Positions 10,562 through 21,650 of a stretch of DNA of 64,000 nucleotides are shown here, in pieces. The stretch is taken from positions 3,038,001 to 3,102,000 of the forward strand of contig JADWQD010000003.1 of NCBI GenBank assembly GCA_016110215.1, read 5' to 3'. The notes under the pieces were generated by a model, which saw only the letters and a list, made by a program, of their open reading frames with translations, was not told the DNA's origin and did not search any database. The position numbers were made by a program, and so were the translations under genes. The stretch comes from Capronia americana (lineage: Eukaryota; Ascomycota; Eurotiomycetes; Chaetothyriales; Herpotrichiellaceae). Positions within the stretch are counted from its first letter, which is position 1. Every line of letters begins with the position of its first letter.

Positions 10562-12197
10562 GGTTGTGACTGTGATCGATCTGTCGACTTTTCGGGTCTT
10601 TCAAGCTGAAAAGTGAGGCTGCAGTGTGAGGGCAAAGGCAGTTCCGAAACTCGAGTCAGGACTGCGCACCTTGGTGCCATTATGTATTGCGAGAAACACA
10701 TTGGCAAGCAGAGACTTCTAGGCAGCAGCCCAACCATGCACACCATACCACTGAAGGCTGCCAATGCGACCAACCAAGAGGCTCACAGTTCTTCGCGCAG
10801 GGTTGACTGAACCACCCAGCCTTCTCTAACCAATAGAGACGAGCACGGACGTGAGGCGCAAGATCATCGGGTGTAACCACAGACCAAAATGGTCCTATCC
10901 CGGAATCAGAGCCACCTCAGCCCGATGCCCACGAGGACACATGTCCTGGTTCACTCGATCCTCTATCTATCATCCATATGAAGAATATCATCATGCTTGG
11001 AGTCATCTAGGATAGCCTTAACTGCTAGACCCAAGTTCCAGCCGCTGTCGCTCAAGTTCGCATGTCCCATCACGGCCGTCAGGCTGACAGTGTCAACACT
11101 TAGGATATCCTACTGGAGGGAGGAATCAGGCTGAAAACTGCATCGCGAGCGAAGGCTGCTGTGCAACATACACACGCATGAATTACGACTTGACCCCGCT
11201 CCAGATAGCGGAATGCGATCTGCTTTGTCTGCGCCAGTCGCCGATTGGCAACCGCAGAAGAGCAAGTATGGATGAATGAGGACGGCTTTCGAGAGTACGG
11301 AACGAAGGAGGCATCTTGGCGGTGGTGATATCACGGTGGGCAACAGAGTGTACTGTGTAAACTGTGAACTTGTAGGCTAGATACTGTGATCGCTCCATGG
11401 CATTTGCTTAAGATCAAACGTCCTGCCGGGTGCTGGTGCTTTCATAGTGATTGATGCTTGACAGGCCGAGTTGCACTTTCTACTAATCTTAAGCATCCAA
11501 CCCCCCCAAGCCCCCAAGCGTTAGTAGAAACCAACTCGCGTCCATCTGACAGTGATTCCAACCTCTGTACTTCGCCGAGACCGAGTACATACCAGCACCA
11601 GCACCAGCGCCAGCTCGTGAAAGCGAGACACTGGAAAAGTTGGACGAGGTCTCCGCGGCCACTTCAAACTTCATGACCTCGATCCTCGACACCGTGGACG
11701 AATGTCTCCCAGAGCCAACCGCCATTGCCGGTCGAGGACGGGACCTACATTGTACAGTAAAACATGGGCATTCCATGCATGGGGAACGGCCTGAACGTCA
11801 CGGCCGATTGGCAGAGCATGGCCTTAAATTTACGGCTTCATCACGCCGTCGCTGAACTTCAACCTCACCGTATGTCATAACATCATGGAGAAAATCCTCG
11901 AGACCAGAAACTTCACCGAGTCGGTTGGCTGGGGGTGTCGTTAGTGGGCCATGGCCGCCACGGGACTGCACGACTGTCGGCGCCGTTGAATTTCCATCAC
12001 ATCCAAACTTCATATTCGATGATGTCGGTATGCCGATCGGCAGGACGAGAGCGCCTACGCCGTATTTCTCCGACATGTGATCCCTGTTATTGGCCGTGGC
12101 GATGATGGGCAAGGGATGAAAGGATGATCCGGGTTTGAAGTTTCCCAAAATTTCTTGAACAAAGGCGTTCAAGCCCATGTTCTGGTGAGCCAGCCAG
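10562..12197. other. Intergenic region with possible broken gene
   Basis: No complete gene can be built. From about 11550 to 11860 the plus strand has an open frame without ATG (TEYIPAPAPAPARESETLEK, then LDEVSAATSNFMTSILDTVDE). From about 11824 to 11940 another plus frame reads YGFITPSLNFNLTV...GWGCR before a stop. These could be pieces of a decayed gene or chance. An opposite-strand frame at 11798-12178 lacks any domain. Confidence 0.35.
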
Positions 12198-13883
12198 CTA
12201 GATAGCTAGGAGCCCTCCACCCCATTTTCCTATTGCACTCGCGTCTTTCGCCCTTGTCACTTTGATCTTTTCTTTCTTCAACAATTTCCCTGTCAATGGG
12301 TCGTACACGGCCGGTCGGATCACTTCGACCTTATACCCTGCTCCGTAGTACCGGCCTGCACGTTCCTTGGACTCATTTTCCTGTTTGAGGATAGCGATCG
12401 CACGAGCTGTTAGTGGCCGCGTGGGTAGAGGAGTGCCCGGTGGATTGTTCTGGCGGAATGCTTCGACGTGTCGATGAAAGGCAATGTCCGCCTTGATCTC
12501 GGAGATTTGATCTCTCGTCAAGCAGAGAAGGGGGTGGTTGACATCGGCAGATGGTTCTCGGGGGAACACGGGATTCCTGGAAGGCGACGGCGCACCAGGG
12601 TCGGAACTTGCATGGCCCGACCCAGAAGAAGGGAGGTAGGCATAATCCGGGACCTCATCTCGGATTCTTTCGCACGTCCAACAATAACACAAACCCTCGT
12701 CAACACCGCCATCGTCACTCCCCGTCAGAACGAGACCAAGCTTTTCGGGACTACCACTGTTGACGTCGGGTTGTTTCTGATCTGACTCGTCACCCGCCGT
12801 CATCACGAGGGCGTCGCTACCAAAATTCACATTACTATACGCGGCAAATGCCACAGGATAGAGCATGTGAGTCCGCCACACTAGTTGCAGAGCAGGGTCG
12901 GTCGTGACGCGGGCGAACCACGTCGACGCACGCAACCCCGTGGCTTCAGGCAAGGCTGTATACCGCGCGAGGGCTCGGGCCAGGGTCCCTTCCAGAGAAG
13001 GCGAGCGCAACCAGAGAAGAGCGTGCATCTGCTGCATGAAATTGGCGCCATCAAAAAGATCGTGCACGGCAGATGTCAAATCAAGAGAGAAGACCATAAG
13101 TGGGTCCAGATTGCTGTACGGGGGAGGATTCGTTAGATAGACGAAGATATCAGGACTCTGGGTCGTGGTGGTGGTGAAGAGCTTTTCCGCCGCTGCCGGT
13201 GGCTTGTAAGTGCAAGTATCGACGTCGATCACCGCCAGGATCGCCTCCCAGGGCATGGGTATCTCCAGGAGTTTCGGAGCGTGAGCCAGATTGTCGTCGC
13301 GGTACGAGGAGGGATGATTCATGTATGCGTACCACACCATCAGGACATCCAGAGGAGGGAGATAGTTGGCCGTCATGGCCGCGTGGTGGGCGTTGCTGTT
13401 GGGCCCATATCTGTGGTAGGCGGCCGCGTGCCGGAGGAGAGACTCGATGTTCTCGAACCAGACTTGGAAGCGGGAGGTGGCCAAGCCGACCACGGTGTTC
13501 CATCGCTGGGTTGCTTGTGCAACTTCGAGCGCGGTTCCCGATTTCTCTGCCGCCTGTGGGCTCGAATAGGTCGGAGCATCGAGGATGTCGAGTTTGCGAG
13601 AGGTGGTGACGGCGTCCTTGAACTTCAGGAAACACTCGATGAGGGCCAGGTTGGCGGCGAGGTGGCCCGGGTTGGGGTAGCCTCGAAGAGATCCTTGTTC
13701 GGCATTCTCGAGCGAAGGGGTCATCAAGTTGCGGAATATCGACGGCTCAGGGATGACTGTTTTGGGGTGTTTCGACGACGCCGACGCGGTCCAGGTCGGG
13801 GAGAAGGACAGATCCCACAAGTGAGGATCGAGATCGGAAGCGGAAGCGGACTTGCGATTGTCGCGTCGGTGGAACATGCTCAT
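12198..13883 (-). CDS. GRDP/DUF1399-like glycine-rich-domain protein homologue
   Basis: Intronless 561-residue protein. Residues 176-193 contain PPLDVLMVWYAYMNHPSSY, the hallmark of the GRDP-like (DUF1399) family, preceded by the helical region RWNTVVGLATSRFQVWFENI. Plant members are stress-linked glycine-rich-domain proteins; in ascomycetes the family is common but its molecular role is unknown. A second half-site, CWTCERIRDEVPDYAY, and the C-terminal ADIAFHRHVEAFRQNNPPGTPLP segment are typical of the fungal branch. No signal peptide or membrane helix is visible. The start is chosen at MSMFHRRDN, the first in-frame ATG. Long open frames on the opposite strand over this gene are GC-driven shadows. 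Confidence 0.78.
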   Translation of the reverse strand: MSMFHRRDNRKSASASDLDPHLWDLSFSPTWTASASSKHPKTVIPEPSIFRNLMTPSLENAEQGSLRGYPNPGHLAANLALIECFLKFKDAVTTSRKLDILDAPTYSSPQAAEKSGTALEVAQATQRWNTVVGLATSRFQVWFENIESLLRHAAAYHRYGPNSNAHHAAMTANYLPPLDVLMVWYAYMNHPSSYRDDNLAHAPKLLEIPMPWEAILAVIDVDTCTYKPPAAAEKLFTTTTTQSPDIFVYLTNPPPYSNLDPLMVFSLDLTSAVHDLFDGANFMQQMHALLWLRSPSLEGTLARALARYTALPEATGLRASTWFARVTTDPALQLVWRTHMLYPVAFAAYSNVNFGSDALVMTAGDESDQKQPDVNSGSPEKLGLVLTGSDDGGVDEGLCYCWTCERIRDEVPDYAYLPSSGSGHASSDPGAPSPSRNPVFPREPSADVNHPLLCLTRDQISEIKADIAFHRHVEAFRQNNPPGTPLPTRPLTARAIAILKQENESKERAGRYYGAGYKVEVIRPAVYDPLTGKLLKKEKIKVTRAKDASAIGKWGGGLLAI

Positions 13884-14321
13884 TCGGTTGGTAACACTAC
13901 GCCGCGACGCCGGCGGAGGAAATCAGAGAGACTGTGGGTTTGGAGGACGAGAGCGAAAGAGCTTATCTCTCCGAAGATTGTTCTTCCTCATCTTTCACTC
14001 TGTAGGAGACCGCGTCAGCCTCATGCATGGGAAGTCTTGGGCTCCTCGGTGCGGGGGATCCCTGCAGGAACGCCAAGGTTGTCATCAGGGCTGGTGTGTC
14101 GTGTAGATACCGTAATGACAAGACGCTGTGGAGAGGGAAGACCTAATCCTTATCGATAACAGTGGACGCGGAAGATTCTAATTGAGTGGCGATCAGTTCG
14201 CCAGGCACTGTACTGGTATGTACGCACTCCCGGACGAGGTACCAGGTATATGACACTGTCCATCTTACCAGCTTCCATCTTCCATCTTCCATCTTCCAGC
14301 TCCAACCGCCCATTGCCCAGG
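13884..14321. promoter_or_regulatory. Divergent promoter region of the GRDP-like and small membrane-protein genes
   Basis: Shared upstream region of two divergent genes. The 5' leader of the plus-strand gene contains a TTCCATC tandem repeat at about 14275-14296. No clear TATA box was seen. Confidence 0.45.
14275..14296. repeat. Heptamer TTCCATC repeat in a 5' leader
   Basis: Three TTCCATC units flanked by partial units (CTTCCATC and TTCCAGC), about 25 bp before the ATG at 14322. The length is likely to vary between strains. Confidence 0.85.
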
Positions 14322-14648
14322 ATGTCAACCTCACAACAACATCATAACAAGAAGCCGTCTCTGCCCAAATTCGAACCCCTCCCGCCCACCAACATCCTCA
14401 ACCGCCTCATCAACGGTCTCCTCGCCCCGCTCTTCTATCTCTTCTTCACGCTCATCACCAGCATCGTGGTCGTGCCGATCTACGTCATCATTGACAACTT
14501 CAAGCACGGCCGCGGCAAGCATGGCGGGCAGCGTTTCCCCCAGGACGAATCCGAGGAGTATCCCGGTCAGCCGGAACGGACCAACAAGGCTACCACCTTC
14601 TTAAGAGAGTATGGACGGAGTTATTCGGGCTCGTCCAAGGACAAGTGA
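14322..14648 (+). CDS. Small single-pass membrane protein, unknown function
   Basis: Encodes 108 residues: MSTSQQHHNKK, a proline-rich stretch, then one strong hydrophobic segment of about 25 residues (LINGLLAPLFYLFFTLITS followed by IVVVPIYVII), and a charged, Gly/Ser-rich tail ending SGSSKDK. The first in-frame ATG of the wider frame would add residues coded by the TTCCATC repeat, so the ATG at 14322 is preferred. The mix of His/Lys-rich N-terminus, one helix and polar tail resembles small fungal endomembrane proteins, but I do not recognise a family. No intron is needed. Confidence 0.6.
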   Translation: MSTSQQHHNKKPSLPKFEPLPPTNILNRLINGLLAPLFYLFFTLITSIVVVPIYVIIDNFKHGRGKHGGQRFPQDESEEYPGQPERTNKATTFLREYGRSYSGSSKDK

Positions 14649-16395
14649 CTTAAGGAGAAAATCAGTCCAACCACGCGATTCGACCCGGGGAGGCAGAGCC
14701 GCCGACGACCCTAGATGACTCCTGACTCTGTCTTCTACCCAACCTATCGCGCTAGTGGCCAGGACATTGTGCAGGTATTCCATCATGCTAGATCCCAGGG
14801 GCCTTTTTGACAGCTGACATGGAGAAGGCTCGGACACAGCATCTAGATTTGCAAGACGGATGCGGGCCAACGAATGTGCTGGACATACCCCCGTTGGCTG
14901 GTCCTGGCATGATGCAATGAGGCAATTACGCTCTCCTCAATGAGCAAGCCTTCACACGCGGAGTCTTCGGCGAAAGAAGTCCAAATCGACCACAGGGTAC
15001 AGGAGGTCCACTATCTATCTGAAGACAACCACAGGAGACAGAGTACCTTTACTTGAATTGCTTTTGCATTGTGAAACTGCTCTGCATCAATGTAAAATGA
15101 ACAGCCCAAGAGATGTTGAGCGAAGAGTGAAATCCCTCCAGGTCAAATCTACGAGGTGTTCATACAAAACTTACGGTCGTCATTGTTTCGTTGCCTCCTT
15201 AGGGGATCTTTCCCTCTGCATCTATTCTGCATGACGCCAGATTGAAGAAGCTTCCTGGATGAGACTTGTGTTAAGTATCAACCTGGGTAGAGGTAGCAAT
15301 CGCCCTACCACGATTAGGACGGGTTCGTTATGCCCTCCGTCCGGATATGCTGATTCTTCCAAGCAGTAGCGACTCCGCCTCACTGGCGGCTTCCCATGAT
15401 CGACAATTCCTCCTTGGTTCCTTCCACACCTACCCACGGCGCCTCCTCTTTGCTGGCAGCGAGGATGCAACCTCGAAAAGCGTCTACAAGGCTGGACTTA
15501 CCTATGAGAAATTCCGCTACCAAGGTTCAAGACACAAGCGGCGAAGGTGCAGTCCACCAGGGGCCATGATGGATATACCCTGAAGGTTACGAAGGTGCCG
15601 AACACACTCCGGGTATTCCGCGACATCGACACGCGTGATGTCAGAAAAACAGCCGCCGACTACTTCAGCACCGCGTACCGACGAGCGCCCTTGGCTTTCC
15701 TATCATGCTACATTCGAGCGGGACATCGTGCGGAGACTCAGAGGATGACTTCAGCAACGTCGAAGCTAGGACGCCTCATGCGCGATATCTATTCGACAAC
15801 GACACAACGACGGATAGATCGTCCAGGCTCTCAGGCTGATCCCACAGCCGCTGCCATGTCAATGGAAGACTTCGTTGCACGCACCCATATTGGTGAAGAC
15901 GTGTTCGGCTCTTCCGATTCGACATGAACTTCTCGCCCCGTAGGTAACCTGTTGATCGCGGCTCGCAGGGGAATAGTCTTGTTGGGGTCGAAATCCTGGT
16001 GCAGAGATAGGGACAGGCTTTTCGTCGTCTGCGGGATGGAGGGTGGAGATGATCTCGGGATCCACGAGGTCAAGTCATGGTGGCGAAGGGTACTGTGTTC
16101 GAAGTCGAGCAGGTGGTTAATCCTAACTAAGTCACTAAACAAGACGAAGGAGGACCGTCTGCTCTTCTACATGTTGAACATAAGATTCCTGTAGGGGAGA
16201 ACTTTCATCATCAACACCACGTCAGGGCCGGCGAGCGACTCGACGCTCCGTGACCGACGTCTTCATGACCGCTGAAACAGACCAAGACTACATACATAGT
16301 AATATGGTACGAGGTATTTTCTGCGCAAGCGATGCATCGATCCTCGTGTAATGTCGTGCACACATACCCATCGCGTCCTGTAGGATAGTGATATA
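14649..16395. other. Intergenic region
   Basis: Convergent region with no supported gene. An open frame at 15547-15927 (+, 126 codons) has ordinary composition but no recognisable domain and no convincing extension by splicing. Confidence 0.45.
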
Positions 16396-17487
16396 TCAAT
16401 GCTTCCCGTTCATTACGGTGCCATTCGCTTTCCCATTCACAACGCCATTCTCTCCGTTCCCCAACCCCTCCAATCCGGTCTCGTCCTCATAATCGACAGC
16501 AAAACTGAACCCGTCCTCATAATGCAAGCGCCAGTAAACATCCCAAATCTGGCTCGTGATGGGCCCGACGGTGCCCTTCCCGACGGGCTTGCCGTCCAGC
16601 GAGGTGATGGGCATGATCCCCCCGGCGGTGGTGCACATGAAGATCTCGTCGGCCTCGTAGGCCAAGCGCACGGGGACGGTGTCGAGCTTGTACGCGACGC
16701 CCAGGCGGCGACAGCACTCGAAGACCGACTCCCTCGTGACGCCCTCGAGGACGCCGCGTCGGGGCGTGTAGAGCGTGCGGTCCTTGATGACGACGATGTT
16801 GAAGCCCGAGCCCTCGGTGATGTTGGACGAGTCCGTGTCCGAATCGGAGCCCGACTGGTCCGTCAGAAAGGGATACATGGCGCCGCGGTCGCCGGCCTCG
16901 AACATCCCCCGCGTCAGGTCCCCCCACTGCAGGTTCTTGACCGTCGGGTCCATGCACGCGACGGGCGTCCTGTGCACGGAGCGCGCGACAACCGCGCTGC
17001 CGCTGCCGGCCATCTGCACGTCGGGCTCCATCACCCACAGGTACGGCACGATCCACATGTACAGGCTGTTGGGCAGGGCGTCGACCTCTGCGGCGGACAG
17101 GCCGCGCACGCCGCGCAGGCCGCGCGTGACGATGATCTCGACGAACGCATCGCGGATCCCGGACCGCGCGACCATGGCGCACAGCGCCCGCTTCACCTGG
17201 GCGCGCGGCAGCGGGCAGCGCAGGCGCATCTTGGCGCACGACCGCTCCAGCCGCGCGAGGTGGTCGTCCAGCCGGAAGAACCGGCCGTCCCACACCGAGG
17301 GGACGTCGTACGTCAGGTCCGAGTGCAGGAAGCCCTGGTCGAGCAAGGGGATGTGCGCCTCGTTGATCGGCGTCACCCGCCCTTGCACCCACGCGATCCC
17401 GTCGGCGTAGGGGTTCTTGGCTCGCGACGCCGTCAGCGTGCTCAGCCGGGCTTGGTACGCTGAGAAGATCTGCTCCATGGTCGTCAT
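16396..17487 (-). CDS. Fold-type IV PLP aminotransferase, (R)-amine transaminase-like
   Basis: Intronless 363-residue enzyme of the branched-chain/D-amino-acid aminotransferase fold. It closely follows fungal (R)-selective amine transaminases in its layout: IPLLDQGFLHSDLTYDV (residues 46-62), SVWDGRFFRLDDHLARL, VEIIVTRGLRGVRG (116-129), the Schiff-base Lys184 in DPTVKNLQWGDLTRG, SNITEGSGFNIVVIKD and DEIFMCTTAGGIMPI. Such enzymes move an amino group from (R)-amines or D-amino acids to pyruvate-type acceptors. A Ser/Asp-rich insert (SGSDSDTDSS) sits just before the TEGSGFN loop and lengthens it compared with the enzymes I know. The gene is clearly more GC-rich than its flanks, which produces a 354-codon shadow frame on the other strand. 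The fold is certain; amine rather than branched-chain substrate choice is inference from the HSDLTYDV and TRGL motifs. Confidence 0.88.
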   Translation of the reverse strand: MTTMEQIFSAYQARLSTLTASRAKNPYADGIAWVQGRVTPINEAHIPLLDQGFLHSDLTYDVPSVWDGRFFRLDDHLARLERSCAKMRLRCPLPRAQVKRALCAMVARSGIRDAFVEIIVTRGLRGVRGLSAAEVDALPNSLYMWIVPYLWVMEPDVQMAGSGSAVVARSVHRTPVACMDPTVKNLQWGDLTRGMFEAGDRGAMYPFLTDQSGSDSDTDSSNITEGSGFNIVVIKDRTLYTPRRGVLEGVTRESVFECCRRLGVAYKLDTVPVRLAYEADEIFMCTTAGGIMPITSLDGKPVGKGTVGPITSQIWDVYWRLHYEDGFSFAVDYEDETGLEGLGNGENGVVNGKANGTVMNGKH

Positions 17488-17961
17488 GGTGGTGGTCTCG
17501 ACTGTCTATCAGTAGGTATGGACGGATATGAGTAATAATTGATTATCTTCCTGGCGAAATTGAACAAAGAGGAACTCTAATAACTCGTCCCTCAACTAAA
17601 CACAGCTACGGTGGTGATCGATCGCTCGTCTTATACCTCGACGACCTCCCGAGGGGTAATCGAGCTGCTACGAGGTACTGTTGATCCGTCCTGTGCGGAT
17701 ATCCGAAGGCCAATAGGGACGCTGACTCTTACCTGCCAATCTGGGTAATGCCTTTCGGGGCAACCGAAACACTTTCATCCGACCTGCTCGAGACGCAACG
17801 TCAGCCGTGGGCAAAATTATATCCTGCATGAACTGGTATTGATGGTGATGATATTGATATCTTTATTTCGCTACTGCCCTCGACCGTGGGAGCAATCACA
17901 AACAGATACTCTCTCGACGCGATCGCAGTGAGAATCAACTACTCTCTCCTCTACTGCTCTC
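17488..17961. other. Spacer between aminotransferase and ferroportin genes
   Basis: Promoter region of the aminotransferase gene and 3' UTR of the ferroportin gene, both on the minus strand. No other signal is evident. Confidence 0.45.
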
Positions 17962-19731
17962 TCATTTCACACAACCTGAAAGGTGGACTAGGTGTCCCCT
18001 TCTTTGCCTCAGGAAATACGCATACAGTCCTGCCGCCGCGTACACAGCCACCGTACTCGAAAGGACGGGATATCGGAATTGACGTGGTGACGACCAAACG
18101 ATGGTCGTGACATAGGAGAGCAATTCGAACAGATTCTGCAATGTCGCTTCCGTAGAGGAAAACGAGCCACGTTGGGGGCCTTGAACTTCCTAGAAGGACT
18201 TTCGTCAGACGCAGCTCCATCAGTTCAAATCAGTCTCCTCTCCCAACACGTACCTGCTGAATGATGAACTGAGCACTTAGGTCGTAACCCCACAGGCCAA
18301 TTCGACTCAAGATCGTCCCGGCCACCAATCCAGAAGCCGCCACGATCGGTTTCCTTTCAACCCAGAAGAAACTCACGGCGCCGCCCAGCCAACCAATCTG
18401 CCAGCTGAGAAACCACATGCCGGCTCTGGTTGCGCCGATCTTGCGCATCAACCGCGGAGCTATCCAGGTAGCAGACAGCTCGAACGTCGTGGATAAAGCA
18501 CGCACGAGTCCGATGGCCAAGGACGTATAGCCGGCAGAGATGAGGTATGTGATCTGTTGGCCTGACATGCTCAAGACTGTAAAGTAGAGGAGGGACAGCG
18601 ACAAGGACGGCAGGAAGGCTGGATGTTGGGAATACTTTTTCAGCTCACGGAATGGAGCAAGGAGCTGCTGTGAGGAAGTGCGGACGGGCTGATCAGAACT
18701 GCTCGAAGCGGATTGACTCTTTGGAACTTGTAGTTGAGGGACCGCGCGATAAACCTTATCCACTCTGAGTCAATGTGCTAACAAATATTGTTCTCCGACG
18801 TACCTGGGCTATCGCAAAGTATTCTATTGGAGCAGCAGCAGCATTGGTCGCCAGGATAAAGAATATGGCTGCATTTCTCGATGCCCCATCGATAAGCGCA
18901 ATGGCGAGAGGCCCCACAAGCTTGCAGACGAGATCGATACGCCGCATCCTGGAATTGAGACCTAACAGACCATGTCAGATCCTGTACCATATCCTTATGG
19001 CAAGACAGCCCCAGTAAGCGACCTGTAATGGAAGGGCCACATACTTTGTAGACTCCGCTCGTCATGCTGAGCAATTTCAACCACCTACATTGTTCTCTTT
19101 AGTAAGAGAGATGCAATTGGTGGTAGGAGCCCGACATACCCAGTCCCGCTCGATAGCCACGAGGTTGAGGACCGAGCAAGGCTTTTCAACGCAGGATAGC
19201 AAGACCAGTGTCGAAAAGATTGCCAGCCTGGCCCACGTTGCTAGACCGCGGAAGGTAGACAGTGCCCAGAAACCAGCACATGAGAGAAGGACGGCAATGC
19301 GTGCGGCAACTGTCCAGACGCAGTTGGTTAGAGCATCGCTCGGTGGTCTTTTACAAAATCTTACCAATGGAGAACCTGACAACAGGGAGGCGCTGTCTCT
19401 GGTCGACTGCATAGCCAATGCTTGACGCCAGAACGATAGCGGATGCAGACCGTAAAAGAGCATAGATGGACAATTGCAGTAGCGTTGCTGGAAATATAGC
19501 GGCCAGGAACAAAACAGCGCCGAATTCAAATGATCTGGAATTCCACGTCGACAGGAAGTGCGACACGTAGAGACGACGCGTGATGTGTGGTGTCACCTCT
19601 GGCTCGGCCTCGGGATCGATGGGATCTTCGGGCTGGTAGATCATAGCTTGCAATTCCGTCGGCGTAGCCTCTTCGATCGCGCGAAGCTCAATAGCATTGT
19701 TTGCCGCGTTTCTGTCATCAAGGGCCGGCAT
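17962..19731 (-). CDS. Ferroportin-like (SLC40) iron exporter
   Basis: Multi-pass membrane protein of the ferroportin 1 family, which exports ferrous iron or related divalent metals across plasma or vacuolar membranes. Six exons fit in frame: 19731-19365, 19309-19140, 19084-19045, 18961-18804, 18754-18254 and 18189-17962, giving 487 residues. Family blocks are RLYVSHFLSTWNSRSFEFG near residue 55, the split LSCVEKPCSVLNLVAIERDW, RMRRIDLVCKLVGPLAIALI with YFAIAQVYRAVP after it, YLISAGYTSLAIGLVRALST, LWGYDLSAQFIIQQ, and RGSFSSTEATLQNLFELLSY near the end. Intron 4 is 49 nt (18803-18755) and needs the acceptor GATAAG to keep frame. The N-terminal 45 residues are acidic and cytosolic. The family is patchy in fungi; the direction of metal transport is inferred from the family. 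Confidence 0.9.
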
Positions 19732-20539
19732 TGTGGCGACGAGGAGAGGATCAGAGGAGATTCTCCACAGAACGCACAGCTGTAGTCGCGCAAAGTCGTA
19801 GCTGCTTGATGATACTGGTAAAGTAATATCGCAGCAACTGTAGTCGCGGACTCGCACCGGCTTAGTTAACGATCCCGATTAAACAATAGTCAGTCGTGCC
19901 CTTGGTCAGGATGCACAGTCCATCAGCGCATAAAGAGGTGAATCAAGCAGTTCTAGAAAGAATTCCGAGCAAGGAGGCAGATCGAAGGCATATCTGAGTT
20001 GTGTTACTGTAACCGGGACTCGGTACAGATATTGATGTAGGCGCGATGGACGGGGCCGGGACTGGCCAATTATGTATTCCCAGAATAGGTTGAGCAAGTT
20101 ATTAGACAGCCTACCCTGGCCTTCGAAGCAGCGGGCTGAGGAAGATCTTTAACGAGAAGTCCGGGGGGGGTTAAGGAAGTGGTGAGGAAGAAAGCAGGAC
20201 GACCACCGATATCGCGATTCATCGACCGCGCTAAGCTGTTTCAGGGCAATTTTACGCCGGTACGGGCTCCATACGGTAATTATAGGTCTCAGCGAATAGA
20301 ACATCGAATACCTTACCGCATGGCGACAATCTAACCGTTAACGGTCAAAATTACGCCCTACAGCACAACTCTTCCGTGATGGGCACACTGCACTCTGTAT
20401 GAGGAGGGCGAGAGTGAACACAACGTGCTTCACCATAAGCAGCTTGCAGCAATATAAAGATGGGGTGACTGCTTCATATTCCTCTTTTCCGGCCTCCAAA
20501 CTCAAGCGATAATTATTCCTCACCCGTTGTGGTTGCACC
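19732..20539. promoter_or_regulatory. Divergent promoter region of ferroportin and Kelch genes
   Basis: The 808 bp between two divergent starts. CCAAT occurs at about 20065 on the plus strand (GGCCAATTATG), and AGCGATAATT near 20506, 30 bp before the Kelch start, contains a GATA core. A G8 run occurs at about 20163. No iron-regulator site can be asserted. Confidence 0.4.
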
Positions 20540-21628
20540 ATGCCTCCAACCGCGACGTGGACCAAAATCTGCGAAAGCGATACTCTCCGCAGATCGTCAC
20601 AGACTCTGGCTGTTGTCGACGGCGCGACGTACATCTTCGGCGGCGAACTGCGGCCTCGCGAGCCGGTAGAGTCGGCCGTATATCGAATCCCCACGAGGCA
20701 GAGTCTGTAGTCACCGTTCCTTGCCGGAGAGCCTTCTTGCAGCAACGAGATAATTCTGACTCCTCGTGTAGATGCGGAAATCGACATCCTTTCGCCAGCA
20801 TCGGTCGATAGTTCCCCCCAAGCAAGAGTGGGAGCTACCTCCACAGCTCTTCATGGGCAGATTTATGTCTTCTCCGGCCGCGGAGGCGTAGCGATGGCGC
20901 CCATTGAGGAGAACGGAGCATTCTGGGTTTTGGATACGACGTCCAAAGCCTGGTCTCAGGTTCTGCCCAGTGATCCTGCTGGTCCACGGCCAGCCGGCCG
21001 CAGTTACCATGCCATGACGAATGATGGTCAGGATACTATATTCATCCACGCGGGCTGCCCTGAAAAGGGGCGTCTGAGCGACCTTTGGGCTTTCAACATT
21101 GTGGAACGGACGTGGCGTGAATTGCCTGCTGCTCCGGCACCGGATCGAGGAGGCACGTCAATCGCATATACTCGAGGGAAGCTGTATCGCATGAACGGTT
21201 TCGACGGCAAGACTGAGCAAGGGGGAGCCTGGGACGTGTTCGATCTGAAGACAAATTCGTGGCAAACGGTCAAATTTGACCCCGATGGGAGCCATGGCCC
21301 CGGTCCCCGTAGTGTGAGCTGCCTTCTCTCAGTTGTTGTTGATAACCAACCAGGTCTGATCACGATGTTCGGCGAGCACGACCCGAGTAGCTTGGGACAT
21401 CAAGGCGCCGGAAAGATGCTTGATGATGTGTGGATTTTCGACATTCGGTCTCAGAAGTGGAAGGAGCTCAAGTTCGAGGGAGCTGGCGAAAAGCCTTGTC
21501 CCAGAGGGTGGTTCGATGCTGATGTTGCTGGGGACACGGAGGTGGTGGTTCACGGCGGTCTGGCCGAATCCAATCAGAGACTCGGTGATGTCTGGCTGTT
21601 GCGTCTCGGCCCAGGTATACAGCCTTAG
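20540..21628 (+). CDS. Kelch-repeat beta-propeller protein
   Basis: Two exons (20540-20702, 20772-21628) encode 339 residues. Kelch units are visible as repeating G-G or G-R-G turns followed by an aromatic pair: TYIFGGE, IYVFSGRGG, IFIHAGC then SDLWAFNIVERTWREL, LYRMNGFDG then WDVFDLKTNSWQTV, ITMFGEHD then DDVWIFDIRSQKWKEL, and VVVHGGL then GDVWLLRLG. About six units make a full propeller with nothing else attached, as in nitrile-specifier-like and other soluble Kelch proteins; partners and any reaction are unknown. The intron donor GTCTGT (20703) is non-standard, but the exon 2 frame needs one base and the junction gives RQNAEID, matching the spacing of the first blades. It ends 22 bp before the stop of the convergent transcription factor. 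Confidence 0.82.
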
Positions 21629-21650
21629 GCAGACAGGCAGCAGCTGTACG

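Noticed and set aside
13281..14159. 292-codon plus-strand frame over the GRDP-like gene
   Set aside because: It is antisense to a gene with a clear family motif and has an Arg/Gly/Val-rich composition typical of shadows.
16399..17463. 354-codon open frame on the strand opposite the aminotransferase
   Set aside because: It is Arg/His/Asp-rich and has no domain. The frame opposite a GC-rich gene stays open because of codon bias.
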